The notes beneath the pieces are model-generated. The model worked only from the letters and a program-made list of their open reading frames with translations. It was not told the origin of the DNA and did not search any database. A DNA stretch of 34,500 bases from Bacillota bacterium (GTDB lineage Bacteria; Vulcanimicrobiota; SpSt-956; JAKJGF01): NCBI GenBank assembly GCA_022704525.1, contig JAKJGF010000019.1, positions 1 through 34,500 on the forward strand. Reading direction: 5' to 3'. This document shows positions 7,672-16,340 of this stretch, piece after piece. How positions within the stretch are numbered: the stretch's first letter is position 1; every line of letters starts with the position of its first letter. A program made the translations under genes and the position numbers.

Positions 7672-8946
7672 TTGACAAAAACCAGAATAAGTAAATCAAA
7701 AGCAATAAAAATAATCCGCGCTATTAGAAAAGAAGAAGTTTTTATTACTGAAGGCGAACCTCCATATGTAGGAAGAAAAAATTTACTTGAAAAAGTAGAT
7801 AGAGAACTAGAAGAGGTAGAAAAAGGCGAAGCCATGTTCAGAATGGTGAAAGGAGAGCAGGGACAGGGGAAAACACATTTTTTAAGTGTTATAAGAGAAA
7901 AAGCCTTTAATAAAGAATTTGTTGTCAGCTCTATTAATCTTTCACAAAATGATACTACCCTGAATAAAATAGAAAAAATTTACAAAAAATTTATTAAAAA
8001 TCTGAGAGTAAATAAATATAGGAAAGCCTCTGCTTTAGACTATATTCTAAATAAATGGTCAAAAGAAGCTGATTCAAAGAATTATTCTTACTGCTGTCAT
8101 GGTATGAAACCCTTTACATGTGGCTATCCTGTATGCCGGGTTCCAAAGGAATTTCACCTGTTAAAAAATGATATACAATCAGCTTTAAGAGTCTGCAGAG
8201 ATGAATGGAAATATGGGAATGGAAAGATTACTCCCAATCTTGACCTTGTAATAAAATGGTTTTCCGGGGCCAAGGTTTTGCTCAGAGAAATTAAAACTGT
8301 AGGAATTGAAAACAGAGTAGAACGAAACAATGCTATTGAATATATGGGAGAAATTTGCAAGTTAATAAATCATCTGGATTATAAAGGTATAGTAATATTA
8401 ATAGATGAAGATGAACCAGAATCATCAATAGCAGCAGATAAAACTATGGAATCTTTTAATAACCTGGCATTAATAAGAAATAGACTCATCAGATTTCCTA
8501 ATATATACATACTTTATGCAGCATGTCATGATTTCTATAGACTTTTAATGCCTGATGGAAATATAACAGAAGAAGGATATGCTAATATATCCCGGCTTAT
8601 TGATATTCCTATAGAGTTTATGGATAAAGCCAGTTCTATAAAAGAAGTAGAGAATATGACCTTTAATTTAGATAATCTTTCTTTTAATGAAATAGAAGAA
8701 ATAGCACAAAATCTTTTAGATATATATGAAGCAGGTTATGATTGGACAGCTACAGAGGAAGTTTATTGTAGAATATTTAGAGAATTTATCCCACAGGCTG
8801 TAAAAAAACATACACCTGTAGGGAAAATATATTTTAATCTGGTAACAATTCTTGATAAAGGACGACAGGAAAGCGGTAAAACCTTACAGGATTTAAATGA
8901 TTCTGATCTTAACTGGACAAATGAATTTCATAGTAGTCAGTTTTAA
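7672..8946 (+). CDS. BrxD/DUF2791-like P-loop ATPase, stand-alone
   Basis: The 424-residue protein has YVGRKNLLEKV, Walker A GEQGQGKT (61-68), and WFSGAKVLL...IENRVERNNAIEYM (about 196-225) leading to Walker B VILIDEDE (about 241-248), then LYAACHDFY (about 281-289). This order matches the BREX ATPase family BrxC/BrxD (DUF2791), nearest to BrxD. A Cys/His cluster at 141-155 (C141, C142, H143, C150, C155) inserted between the Walker motifs may bind metal. The start is TTG with a strong GGAGGTGG 8 nt upstream. BREX members drive phage restriction, but no pglX, pglZ, brxL, brxB or other BREX gene lies nearby. The gene is therefore an orphan, and its function here is open. Confidence 0.75.
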   Translation: MTKTRISKSKAIKIIRAIRKEEVFITEGEPPYVGRKNLLEKVDRELEEVEKGEAMFRMVKGEQGQGKTHFLSVIREKAFNKEFVVSSINLSQNDTTLNKIEKIYKKFIKNLRVNKYRKASALDYILNKWSKEADSKNYSYCCHGMKPFTCGYPVCRVPKEFHLLKNDIQSALRVCRDEWKYGNGKITPNLDLVIKWFSGAKVLLREIKTVGIENRVERNNAIEYMGEICKLINHLDYKGIVILIDEDEPESSIAADKTMESFNNLALIRNRLIRFPNIYILYAACHDFYRLLMPDGNITEEGYANISRLIDIPIEFMDKASSIKEVENMTFNLDNLSFNEIEEIAQNLLDIYEAGYDWTATEEVYCRIFREFIPQAVKKHTPVGKIYFNLVTILDKGRQESGKTLQDLNDSDLNWTNEFHSSQF

Positions 8947-8980
8947 AAATTAGTAAAAAAGAAAGAAGTTATAAAGGTTC

Positions 8981-9007
8981 AAGGAAATTATTATAGTTAA
9001 TTTCTTT
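8981..9007 (+). terminator. Weak AT-rich hairpin after the ATPase gene
   Basis: AAGGAAATTA (8981-8990) pairs with TAATTTCTTT (8998-9007), with one G-U pair, around a 7-nt loop. The stem is very low in G+C, so its terminator strength is doubtful. Confidence 0.3.
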
Positions 9008-9028
9008 AGTTTAAAATAATTATTTAGA

Positions 9029-9071
9029 GTGAGGAGTAAACAGTGGTTCCCTGTTCACTGTTTACTTATTT
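9029..9071. repeat. Heptamer repeat hairpin (GTGAGGA / GTAAACA family)
   Basis: Words GTGAGGA, GTAAACA, GTGGTTC (9029-9049) are followed by CTGTTCA, CTGTTTA, CTTATTT (9051-9071). AGTAAACAGTG (9035-9045) is perfectly complementary to CACTGTTTACT (9056-9066), an 11-bp stem with a 10-nt loop. On the minus strand, stop codons complementary to TCA at 9055, TTA at 9062 and TTA at 9066 fall in three frames. Confidence 0.7.
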
Positions 9072-9100
9072 ATGGATTTATACGAAATCAACTATAAACT

Positions 9101-9125
9101 AAAAATAGCCTTTCAGGCTATTTTT
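9101..9125 (+). terminator. Rho-independent terminator or 5' hairpin just before the giant gene
   Basis: AAAAATAGCC (9101-9110) pairs perfectly with GGCTATTTTT (9116-9125) around TTTCA. With its A and T runs it can terminate in both directions. It ends only 20 nt before the ATG of the 1739-residue gene. Confidence 0.75.
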
Positions 9126-9145
9126 AAATTTCATCAAACACACAT

Positions 9146-12100
9146 ATGTACAGAAAAATCTTTATTGTCTTAATTTTTATATTCATATTAATAGTAGGAG
9201 CTTTTCTCAGATTTCAGGGATTAGACTGGGATGAAGAACAACATCTTCATCCAGATGAAAGATTTCTAACTATGGTAGAAACTTCCCTCCTGTGGCCTGC
9301 AAGTATTGGCGAGTATATGAATGAAAGCAAATCTCCCCTTAATCCACGAAATATGGGGCACTCATTCTTCGTTTATGGTTCACTCCCTATAACCATAGTT
9401 AAAGCCGCAGGCCTTACACTGAAATATAATGACTATAATAATATATACCTTGTAGGAAGAGCCTTAAGCGGATTATTTGATATAGGATCCATAGTGTTTT
9501 TATTCCTCACAGCCAGGGTCCTTTATAGAGATAATAGAATAGCTCTTCTGGCTTGCTTTTTTTTATCAACTGCAGTACTGCCAATACAACATTCCCATTT
9601 TTTCGTAGTTGATACCTTTGCCAACTTTTTTACTGTGGCAACACTATACTTTCTGGCACTATTTCAAACACAGGGTAAATTATTTAATATTCTTATGAGT
9701 GGCATTTTCTTTGGCATGGCTATGGCCTGTAAAATTTCAATATTTACAATGGTGTTTGTAATAATAATAGTAGTTTTATATAGAGTCTTCATAGCTGAAA
9801 AAGACAAAAAAGAGAATAAAATACTGAAAGTTATAAATCTCCTTGCCCTATCAGGTTTTATCTGTTTTATTGTATTCCGTATTACCGTGCCTGATGCTTT
9901 CCAGGGAATTCTGACACCAGCCGGGAGATGGCTTGCGAATCTGGGACAGGTACGTCATATGATGAATGGAGACATAGATTTTCCACCTGGCCATCAATGG
10001 ACAAACCGTACTCCTATAATTTTTCCATGGATAAATATGGTTTTCTGGGGTATGGGTATACCCCTTGGACTTACAGTATGGATTGGCTGGCTTATAGCCG
10101 GCTACAGACTGTACAAAAAAGAATATTTCCATCTTATACCATGGGCATGGACTATCATTCTTTTTTTGCACCAGAGTACACAATGGGTTAAAACAGCCAG
10201 ATATTTTCTGCCTATTTATCCTGTCCTGATTCTCCTTGGTGCATGGTTTTTAATCTCTCTATGGGATAGAAAAGTCAAGAGAAAATTAAAATCGCTAAAG
10301 AATAATTTCATTTCTGATCTGTCGACAGAGAAAAAGAGTATTTTAAGTTTTCTCCAGAGAAGTGTTGTTACAGTATTGATTTTTTCTGTGATTATTGGAA
10401 CTCTTCTATGGGCAATCGCTTTTAGTAGTATTTACAGAAGGCCTCATACCAGAATACAGGCAACTCAATGGATTTGTGAAAATATACCACCAGGTTCTAC
10501 ACTTTCAAATGAACCCTGGGATGATCCTCTTCCTCTCAGAATTAAAGGTGAAGATTTATTTTTTACCAGATATACAGGACAGGAAATGAAATGGTACGAT
10601 AATGATACCCCTGAAAAACTTCAGAAGTCTCTTATATGGCTTGACAGAACTGATTATATAATATTAAGCAGTAACAGAGCATGTGATTCTATTCCCCGCC
10701 TTCCCATGCGTTATCCTATGACAATAAAATATTACAACTCACTTTTTGATGGTTCTTTAGGGTTCAAAAAAATAGCAGAATTTACTTCCTATCCTGAAAT
10801 ATTCGGTCTGAAATTTCCTGATGATAATGCCGAAGAAGCTTTCAGTGTTTATGATCATCCAAAAGTACGAATCTTTAAAAAAACTCCTTTCTATAACCAT
10901 GAAAAGGCATTACTCATACTGGGTAATACAAACTGGGATGAAATTGTTCTTTTTACACCAAAAATGGCGACAAAAGCTCCAACAGCATTATTCTTTTCAT
11001 CTACACTCTGGGAAAAATATAAAAAAGAAGGAACATGGTCGGAAATTTTTAAACGTTCCAGTATAGTAAATAAAATACCTGTTCTTATATGGGTTATAGT
11101 ACTGGAAATACTTGGACTTATATCTGCACCATATCTTTTTGTAGTATGTAGAAACCTTCCCGACCGTGGATATTCTATTGCCAAAATTACAGGTCTTCTT
11201 CTAGCAGGATGGTCTATATGGCTACTGGCAAGTTTTCATATATTATCTTTCAATAGAACCGGCATAATTTTAGTTGTTTTTTTTATAGTAATAATATCTC
11301 TTTTATTATGTATCATAAAATGGAGAGATTTCAGTACTTTTTGGAAGAGAAATAAGAATCTTCTACTTATAGAAGAAGGTATCTTCTGGATCTTTTTTAT
11401 AACTTTTCTTATGATTAGATGGGCAAATCCTGACCTCTGGCATCCTGCTATGGGAGGGGAAAAACCTATGGATTTTGCCTATTTAAACGGTGTTATAAAA
11501 TCCTCATGGTTTCCTCCTTATAATCCCTGGTTTTCTAAAGGCTATCTTAATTACTATTATTTTGGTTTTGTCCTCATAGGAACAATAATAAAAGTAACAG
11601 GTATATTACCCCGAATAGCTTATAATCTGGCCATTCCCACATTATTTGCCATGACAGCCACAGGAGCTTTTGGAGCAACTCTGGCTCTAATTAATAAAGA
11701 CATTAAATCAATTAAAGGAAAAGATATGGCTATAAGTTTACTGGGGCCATTATTTGTATGTGTCACGGGAAATCTGGGTGAAATAAAACTAATAATACAG
11801 GGACTTTCAATCCTGAGTGATCAGGCAGGGAAATCCCTCATCCCTGTTGTATTCAAGGTTTTCCATGGATTTATTCTTCTTCTCAAAGGACATACGCTTC
11901 CAATAAGGAATGAATGGTGGTACTGGAATGCAACCAGGGTTATTTCATATGAATCATCTGAAGCAGTGCCAATAACTGAATTTCCATGGTTTACTTATCT
12001 TTATGGAGATCTTCATGCCCACGCTATGGGTTTACCTCTTACGATAGTCGTAATCGTTCTAATTATAGCAATAATTCGAAGTACCAGAATTACGCCTTTT

Positions 12101-14365
12101 CTTATATGCTTTATAGCACTCTTTACAGGTGCTCTATGGCCAACAAATACCTGGGATGTACCTACATATAGCTTTCTATTCTTTGTGGCCCTGCTAATCC
12201 GCTACCAGGGAAAAGAAAAAAATCTTTATAATATAATAAAAAAATCACTCTTCTTATGGATAATAACAATAATTACTTCTTATATTTTGTATCTGCCATA
12301 CCACATATCTTATATCCCCGGCTATAACAGTTTTGAACTCTGGCGTGGATCAAAAACACCTCTCTCAGACTATCTGACTATACATGGGCTTTTTCTCTTT
12401 TCAATAATAACTGCCCTTCTAATAGATTTCTGTTATGGAAAAAACCATAATAAACTCATAAAATTTATAAAAATTCTCTTAAGAAAATGGCATAAACTCA
12501 ATCGATTTATAAAACTTTATGATCTTCTTGTAAAACCATCTCCTATATTTCATTTATATTTAATAATAACATTTCTTTTCTTCCTTCTGGGGTTAATTAT
12601 AACTGTATTTATTAATCCTCTCACAGGATTATCTATATGGATACTTATTCTTACAGTTCTTTTAATATTCAGACCAGAACCTGAACCGACATGGCAGATG
12701 ACAATAACATTCGCAGGAATAGGAGTGTTTCTATCATGTCTTGTGGAGTATATAGTTCTAAAAGGTGATATAAGCCGGATGAATACAGTATTTAAATTCT
12801 ATTTTCAAATATGGGTACTCTTTGGGCTGGCCAGTGTAAAAGGCTTGAAATTAATAATAGAAAATTCAGAGAAATATGTAAAATATTACCGAAAACTCTG
12901 GTTATCCCTATTTATTTTTCTCTTTATTTTAACAATGCTTTACCCTCTGTGTTCTACCCGGGGAAAGATCCGCGACAGATTTGACAGTACTGCAGGAAAC
13001 ACACTGGATGGTATGGCTTACATGAATAAATCTATATATAATATAAAAGATCAGGAATTTAGTCTTTTATGGGATAAACTTGCCATAGAATGGATGGAAG
13101 ATAATATAAAAGGTTCTCCTGTTATTGCTGAAATCAATACTACACCGGATCTCTATTCCTGGGGGAACAGGTATTCTATCTATACAGGCCTGCCATGTGT
13201 TATAGGATGGGACTGGCATCAGAGACAGCAACGTCCTCTTGTAAGCGAACTCGTTTCAAAAAGGATAGAAAATATTCAATATATGTACAGTACTCCTGAG
13301 CCGGAGATGGCATATAAAATACTCTATCTTTACGAAGTGGATTACCTTATAGTAGGACCTCTGGAAAAAATCTATTCAACACCGGAAGGTATAGCAAAAT
13401 TTGAAGGCATGAATGGAATTTACTGGGACCTCCTGTATAAAAATCCTGAAGTACAGATCTATAAAATAAAAAGAGACCTTAAAGATTTAACCCCTTTAGT
13501 AGAACCGCCGCCCATTCCCACACCAACTCCTGCAACAGATTATTTCAGTCTGCCTCCTGTAGATCCTTTTGTAGGGGGACAGGGGAAAAATCCTGGTAAT
13601 TTCAATGAACCAAGAGATCTTGTCATAGATAATCAAGACAATATATATATAGTAGATTTCAGAAATCACAGAATACAAAAATTCGATTCTTCCGGTAATT
13701 TCCTAAAAGGTTGGGGAGAAAAAGGAAAAAACCACAAAGAATTTGATGATCCTTCAGGTATAGGTATAAATAATAAGACCGGTGAGATTCTGATAGCTGA
13801 CACATGGAATCATAGAGTACAGAAATTTGATTCTTCTGGAAATTTTCTACTCTCCATAGAGAAAGACTTTTATGGCCCCAGAGATGTGGCAATTGATTCA
13901 GAAGATAATATCTATATATGTGATACAGGCAACAGTGAGATAAAAAAATTCAATTCTTCAGGAAAATTTCTTCTTTCATGGGGCGGACATGGCGAGGGAA
14001 CATCGGAATTGTTAAATCCCTGGGGCATTGCTGTCAGCAAAGATAATGAAATTTACATAACAGACTGCGGACAGAAAAAAATTAAAATCTTCTCGTCTAT
14101 GGGGCAGTTTTTAAGGGAATGGAACTTAAGTGCTTACCTGGAAAAGAATTCTGAAGAAATGCAAATATGTATTGAAAAAGAAGATATTATAGTATGTGAT
14201 AATATTAATTGTATTATTATGAAATTCAATAAAAAGGGAACTCTCCTAAAGCAACTTAATGTATTAACTCCTACAGGCGTGGCAGTAACTTCTGGAGGGG
14301 AATTAATTTATTCAGAACACGACTACCATCGGCTAAAAATCCTTTTAAACTGGACACATGAATAG
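9146..14365 (+). CDS. Giant fusion: GT-C glycosyltransferase-like + DUF2298 (Chlor_Arch_YYY) + NHL propeller
   Basis: This is one unbroken 1739-residue frame. Residues 1 to about 720 form a multi-pass membrane half resembling PMT/ArnT-type GT-C transferases, with acidic residues DEE and HPDER (29-39) after the first helix, where GT-C enzymes keep catalytic acids. About 735-1275 is a second multi-pass half with DUF2298 signatures: GGEKPMDFAYLN (about 770), FPPYNPWFSKG, LNYYYFGF (about 800) and LYGDLHAHAMG (about 953). A proline/threonine linker (PPPIPTPTPA, about 1455) precedes about six NHL-type blades (1472-1739) with repeated NIYIVD/HRIQKFDSSGNFL units. No Shine-Dalgarno is visible. It probably transfers or moves a lipid-linked sugar, with the propeller outside, but no substrate can be named. 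Confidence 0.85.
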   Translation: MYRKIFIVLIFIFILIVGAFLRFQGLDWDEEQHLHPDERFLTMVETSLLWPASIGEYMNESKSPLNPRNMGHSFFVYGSLPITIVKAAGLTLKYNDYNNIYLVGRALSGLFDIGSIVFLFLTARVLYRDNRIALLACFFLSTAVLPIQHSHFFVVDTFANFFTVATLYFLALFQTQGKLFNILMSGIFFGMAMACKISIFTMVFVIIIVVLYRVFIAEKDKKENKILKVINLLALSGFICFIVFRITVPDAFQGILTPAGRWLANLGQVRHMMNGDIDFPPGHQWTNRTPIIFPWINMVFWGMGIPLGLTVWIGWLIAGYRLYKKEYFHLIPWAWTIILFLHQSTQWVKTARYFLPIYPVLILLGAWFLISLWDRKVKRKLKSLKNNFISDLSTEKKSILSFLQRSVVTVLIFSVIIGTLLWAIAFSSIYRRPHTRIQATQWICENIPPGSTLSNEPWDDPLPLRIKGEDLFFTRYTGQEMKWYDNDTPEKLQKSLIWLDRTDYIILSSNRACDSIPRLPMRYPMTIKYYNSLFDGSLGFKKIAEFTSYPEIFGLKFPDDNAEEAFSVYDHPKVRIFKKTPFYNHEKALLILGNTNWDEIVLFTPKMATKAPTALFFSSTLWEKYKKEGTWSEIFKRSSIVNKIPVLIWVIVLEILGLISAPYLFVVCRNLPDRGYSIAKITGLLLAGWSIWLLASFHILSFNRTGIILVVFFIVIISLLLCIIKWRDFSTFWKRNKNLLLIEEGIFWIFFITFLMIRWANPDLWHPAMGGEKPMDFAYLNGVIKSSWFPPYNPWFSKGYLNYYYFGFVLIGTIIKVTGILPRIAYNLAIPTLFAMTATGAFGATLALINKDIKSIKGKDMAISLLGPLFVCVTGNLGEIKLIIQGLSILSDQAGKSLIPVVFKVFHGFILLLKGHTLPIRNEWWYWNATRVISYESSEAVPITEFPWFTYLYGDLHAHAMGLPLTIVVIVLIIAIIRSTRITPFLICFIALFTGALWPTNTWDVPTYSFLFFVALLIRYQGKEKNLYNIIKKSLFLWIITIITSYILYLPYHISYIPGYNSFELWRGSKTPLSDYLTIHGLFLFSIITALLIDFCYGKNHNKLIKFIKILLRKWHKLNRFIKLYDLLVKPSPIFHLYLIITFLFFLLGLIITVFINPLTGLSIWILILTVLLIFRPEPEPTWQMTITFAGIGVFLSCLVEYIVLKGDISRMNTVFKFYFQIWVLFGLASVKGLKLIIENSEKYVKYYRKLWLSLFIFLFILTMLYPLCSTRGKIRDRFDSTAGNTLDGMAYMNKSIYNIKDQEFSLLWDKLAIEWMEDNIKGSPVIAEINTTPDLYSWGNRYSIYTGLPCVIGWDWHQRQQRPLVSELVSKRIENIQYMYSTPEPEMAYKILYLYEVDYLIVGPLEKIYSTPEGIAKFEGMNGIYWDLLYKNPEVQIYKIKRDLKDLTPLVEPPPIPTPTPATDYFSLPPVDPFVGGQGKNPGNFNEPRDLVIDNQDNIYIVDFRNHRIQKFDSSGNFLKGWGEKGKNHKEFDDPSGIGINNKTGEILIADTWNHRVQKFDSSGNFLLSIEKDFYGPRDVAIDSEDNIYICDTGNSEIKKFNSSGKFLLSWGGHGEGTSELLNPWGIAVSKDNEIYITDCGQKKIKIFSSMGQFLREWNLSAYLEKNSEEMQICIEKEDIIVCDNINCIIMKFNKKGTLLKQLNVLTPTGVAVTSGGELIYSEHDYHRLKILLNWTHE

Positions 14366-14379
14366 ATATATGTTATAAT
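14351..14379 (+). promoter_or_regulatory. Promoter of the CDF transporter-TPR operon
   Basis: TGGACA (14351-14356), a 17-nt spacer and a perfect TATAAT (14374-14379) lie across the last codons of the giant gene and the following gap. A start near 14386 would leave about 33 nt of leader before the transporter ATG. Confidence 0.7.
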
Positions 14380-14418
14380 ACGATATTCAATAAAGTTGGG
14401 AAATGGTGCTAAAAATTT

Positions 14419-15390
14419 ATGACAGAAGCAATAGATAGAAGAGCTGTTAAAAATCTGGCATCCCTTTCTGTTATATCGAACATTATTCTGGTAATAATGA
14501 AAGTTCTGGCAGGGTTATATACACACTCTATAAGTGTAATATCAGAAGCGGCTCATTCAGGTATAGATTTAATAGCTGCTATGATGGCTTTCTGGGCTGT
14601 GAGAGCCGCATCAAAACCAGCTGATAAAGATCATCCTTATGGACATGGAAAGATAGAAAACCTCTCCGGAACAGTAGAAGCACTTCTCATATTTGTAGCA
14701 GCTATTTTAATAATATATGAATCTATAAAAAAACTACAACATGAACCCCAAAAACTGGACGCAGGACCGGGTTTCCTGGTTATGCTCTTTTCTGCAGGAG
14801 TAAACCTTTATATATCAAGGAAGCTATTAAGGGGAGCAAAAAAATATGACTCTCTTGCACTGGAAGCAGATGGATGGCATCTTATGACAGATGTCTATAC
14901 ATCGGCAGGTGTTATGACAGGACTTTTTATAATATGGCTTACCCATATATACATACTTGACCCTGTAATAGCCATAATAACAGCACTTGTTATAATAAAA
15001 ACTGCCTGTGAAATGACGATTAAATCAATAAAAGGTCTTATAGATACACAGCTACCGGAGGAAGAAGAGGAATTAATACGTTCAATTATAAATGAACATA
15101 ATAATGAATATGTAAATTTTCACAAACTTAGAACAAGAAAAGCAGGTGCTGAAAGATTTGTAGATATGCACCTTGTTATGAATAGCCAGACTACAGTAGA
15201 AAAAGCTCATAATTTCTGTGATCATCTGGAACAGGATATAAAAGCAAAATTAAATAATTGTAATGTCTTAATACATATAGAACCTGAGTCTAGCTCATCT
15301 ATAAACGAAGATAAATGTTCTTCTGGCCCGATAAAGCCGTGGGAGACTGAAGCCAGTGAGACATTTAATCATTCAAAAGAAAGGAAATAA
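14419..15390 (+). CDS. Cation diffusion facilitator family metal transporter
   Basis: The 323-residue product has a CDF layout: six membrane helices and a cytosolic C-terminal domain. Putative metal-site residues are His46/Asp50 (HSGID, TM2) and His154/Asp158 (HLMTD, TM5). The HD-HD arrangement is typical of zinc-selective members, while FieF-type proteins have DD-HD. The conserved DHPYGHGKIENLSG loop follows TM2. The C-terminal domain (about 205-295) ends in an acidic serine-rich tail without similarity I recognise. The Shine-Dalgarno is weak. It has its own promoter at 14351-14379 and lies 3 nt before the TPR gene, so the two are likely co-transcribed. Direction would be export of Zn2+ or a similar divalent ion by proton exchange. 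Confidence 0.93.
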   Translation: MTEAIDRRAVKNLASLSVISNIILVIMKVLAGLYTHSISVISEAAHSGIDLIAAMMAFWAVRAASKPADKDHPYGHGKIENLSGTVEALLIFVAAILIIYESIKKLQHEPQKLDAGPGFLVMLFSAGVNLYISRKLLRGAKKYDSLALEADGWHLMTDVYTSAGVMTGLFIIWLTHIYILDPVIAIITALVIIKTACEMTIKSIKGLIDTQLPEEEEELIRSIINEHNNEYVNFHKLRTRKAGAERFVDMHLVMNSQTTVEKAHNFCDHLEQDIKAKLNNCNVLIHIEPESSSSINEDKCSSGPIKPWETEASETFNHSKERK

Positions 15391-15393
15391 ACT

Positions 15394-16251
15394 ATGAAAG
15401 TAAAATTATTAATAATTATTATAGCCTTCACTTTTACAATAAGCTTAATAAATATAGTTTCAGCAAAAGACTATACAGAAGAAGCCCTGTGGCATTACCA
15501 GCAGGGATTACTCTTCTATCAGCACAAAGACTATGAGAAGGCTGTAGAGGAATGGCAGAAGGCATCCGAAATGGAACCTGATAATCCTCTGGCTTATTAC
15601 GGACTGGCTCTTGCATATTCTGCCATAGGCAATAAAGAGGAAAGTATAAATTATTATGGCTTAACAATTCAAAAAAGTCCTGGCTTCTGGCAGGCCTATT
15701 ATAATCTGGGATTACTCTACAGAAAATCTGGAGATACAGATGAAGCCATAAAATATTATGAAAGAGCTCTCGAACTGGCCCCTCAGGAGGCAAATATATG
15801 TAATAATCTGGGAGTAGCCTATAAAGAAAAGGGAGAATATGAGAAAGCCATAAATTATTATGAAAGAGCTCTAAAAATAAACCTCGGAGATCCCGATATA
15901 AATTATAATATTGCTCTGGTCTATGACAGGATGAATAACAAAGAACAGGCAATAAAATATTATAATATAGTAATAGAAAAAAAACCGGATGATGTAAATT
16001 CACTTAACAATCTGGGAGTTCTTTATAAAAAAGAAGGAAGTCTTGAGCTTGCAGAAGAACATTTTAAAAAAGTTCTCAAAATAAATAGTAATATACCGGT
16101 AGCACACTATAATCTTGGCCTGATTTATTACGAAAGAAAAGATAAATTAGCTGCCATAACAGAATTAAAAAAATATTTGGAACTCAAACCTGATGCAGAC
16201 AATGCCGGAGATGTGGAAGATATGATAGAAAAACTGGAAGAAGAGGATTAA
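15394..16251 (+). CDS. Exported tetratricopeptide repeat protein
   Basis: This 285-residue protein has an N-terminal signal peptide (hydrophobic residues about 4-20, then VSAKD) followed by about seven TPR units. Examples are AYYGLALAYSAIGN, AYYNLGLLYRKSGD, ICNNLGVAYKEKGE and AHYNLGLIYYERKD, each at 34-residue spacing with the usual small and aromatic positions. The last helix and an acidic tail close it. TPR proteins act as binding scaffolds, and no enzymatic domain is present. An AAGGAAA Shine-Dalgarno overlaps the end of the CDF gene, so it is in the same operon. Its periplasmic or surface partner is unknown. Confidence 0.88.
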   Translation: MKVKLLIIIIAFTFTISLINIVSAKDYTEEALWHYQQGLLFYQHKDYEKAVEEWQKASEMEPDNPLAYYGLALAYSAIGNKEESINYYGLTIQKSPGFWQAYYNLGLLYRKSGDTDEAIKYYERALELAPQEANICNNLGVAYKEKGEYEKAINYYERALKINLGDPDINYNIALVYDRMNNKEQAIKYYNIVIEKKPDDVNSLNNLGVLYKKEGSLELAEEHFKKVLKINSNIPVAHYNLGLIYYERKDKLAAITELKKYLELKPDADNAGDVEDMIEKLEEED

Positions 16252-16254
16252 GAC

Positions 16255-16340
16255 ATGAGACGTGAGGCGTGAGACGATACTGTAATAGTAATTGTACATA
16301 TTTTCACTTTTCATTTATCTTCACTTCTTTTCACTTCTTC
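16255..16340. repeat. Heptamer (GTGAGAC) and decamer (TCACTTCTTT) repeats in a convergent gap
   Basis: ATGAGAC, GTGAGGC, GTGAGAC (16255-16275) run in exact 7-nt steps, with TGA at 16256, 16263 and 16270, one per forward frame, right after the TPR gene stop. The far side (16302-16340) has TTTCACT, TTTCATT, then TCACTTCTTT and TCACTTCTTC in 10-nt steps, which read as GTGA-containing words on the minus strand. The recN stop lies inside the last unit. Confidence 0.65.

Noticed and set aside
7672..8946. A full BREX defence island around the BrxD-like ATPase
   Set aside because: No methylase (PglX), PglZ, BrxL, BrxA or BrxB-like frame lies within the window. Neighbouring genes are membrane, transport and ribosomal proteins.
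15434..16003. Long minus-strand open frame opposite the TPR gene
   Set aside because: It is antisense to clear TPR coding sequence, has a composition set by the repeat, and lacks an SD and any family signal.
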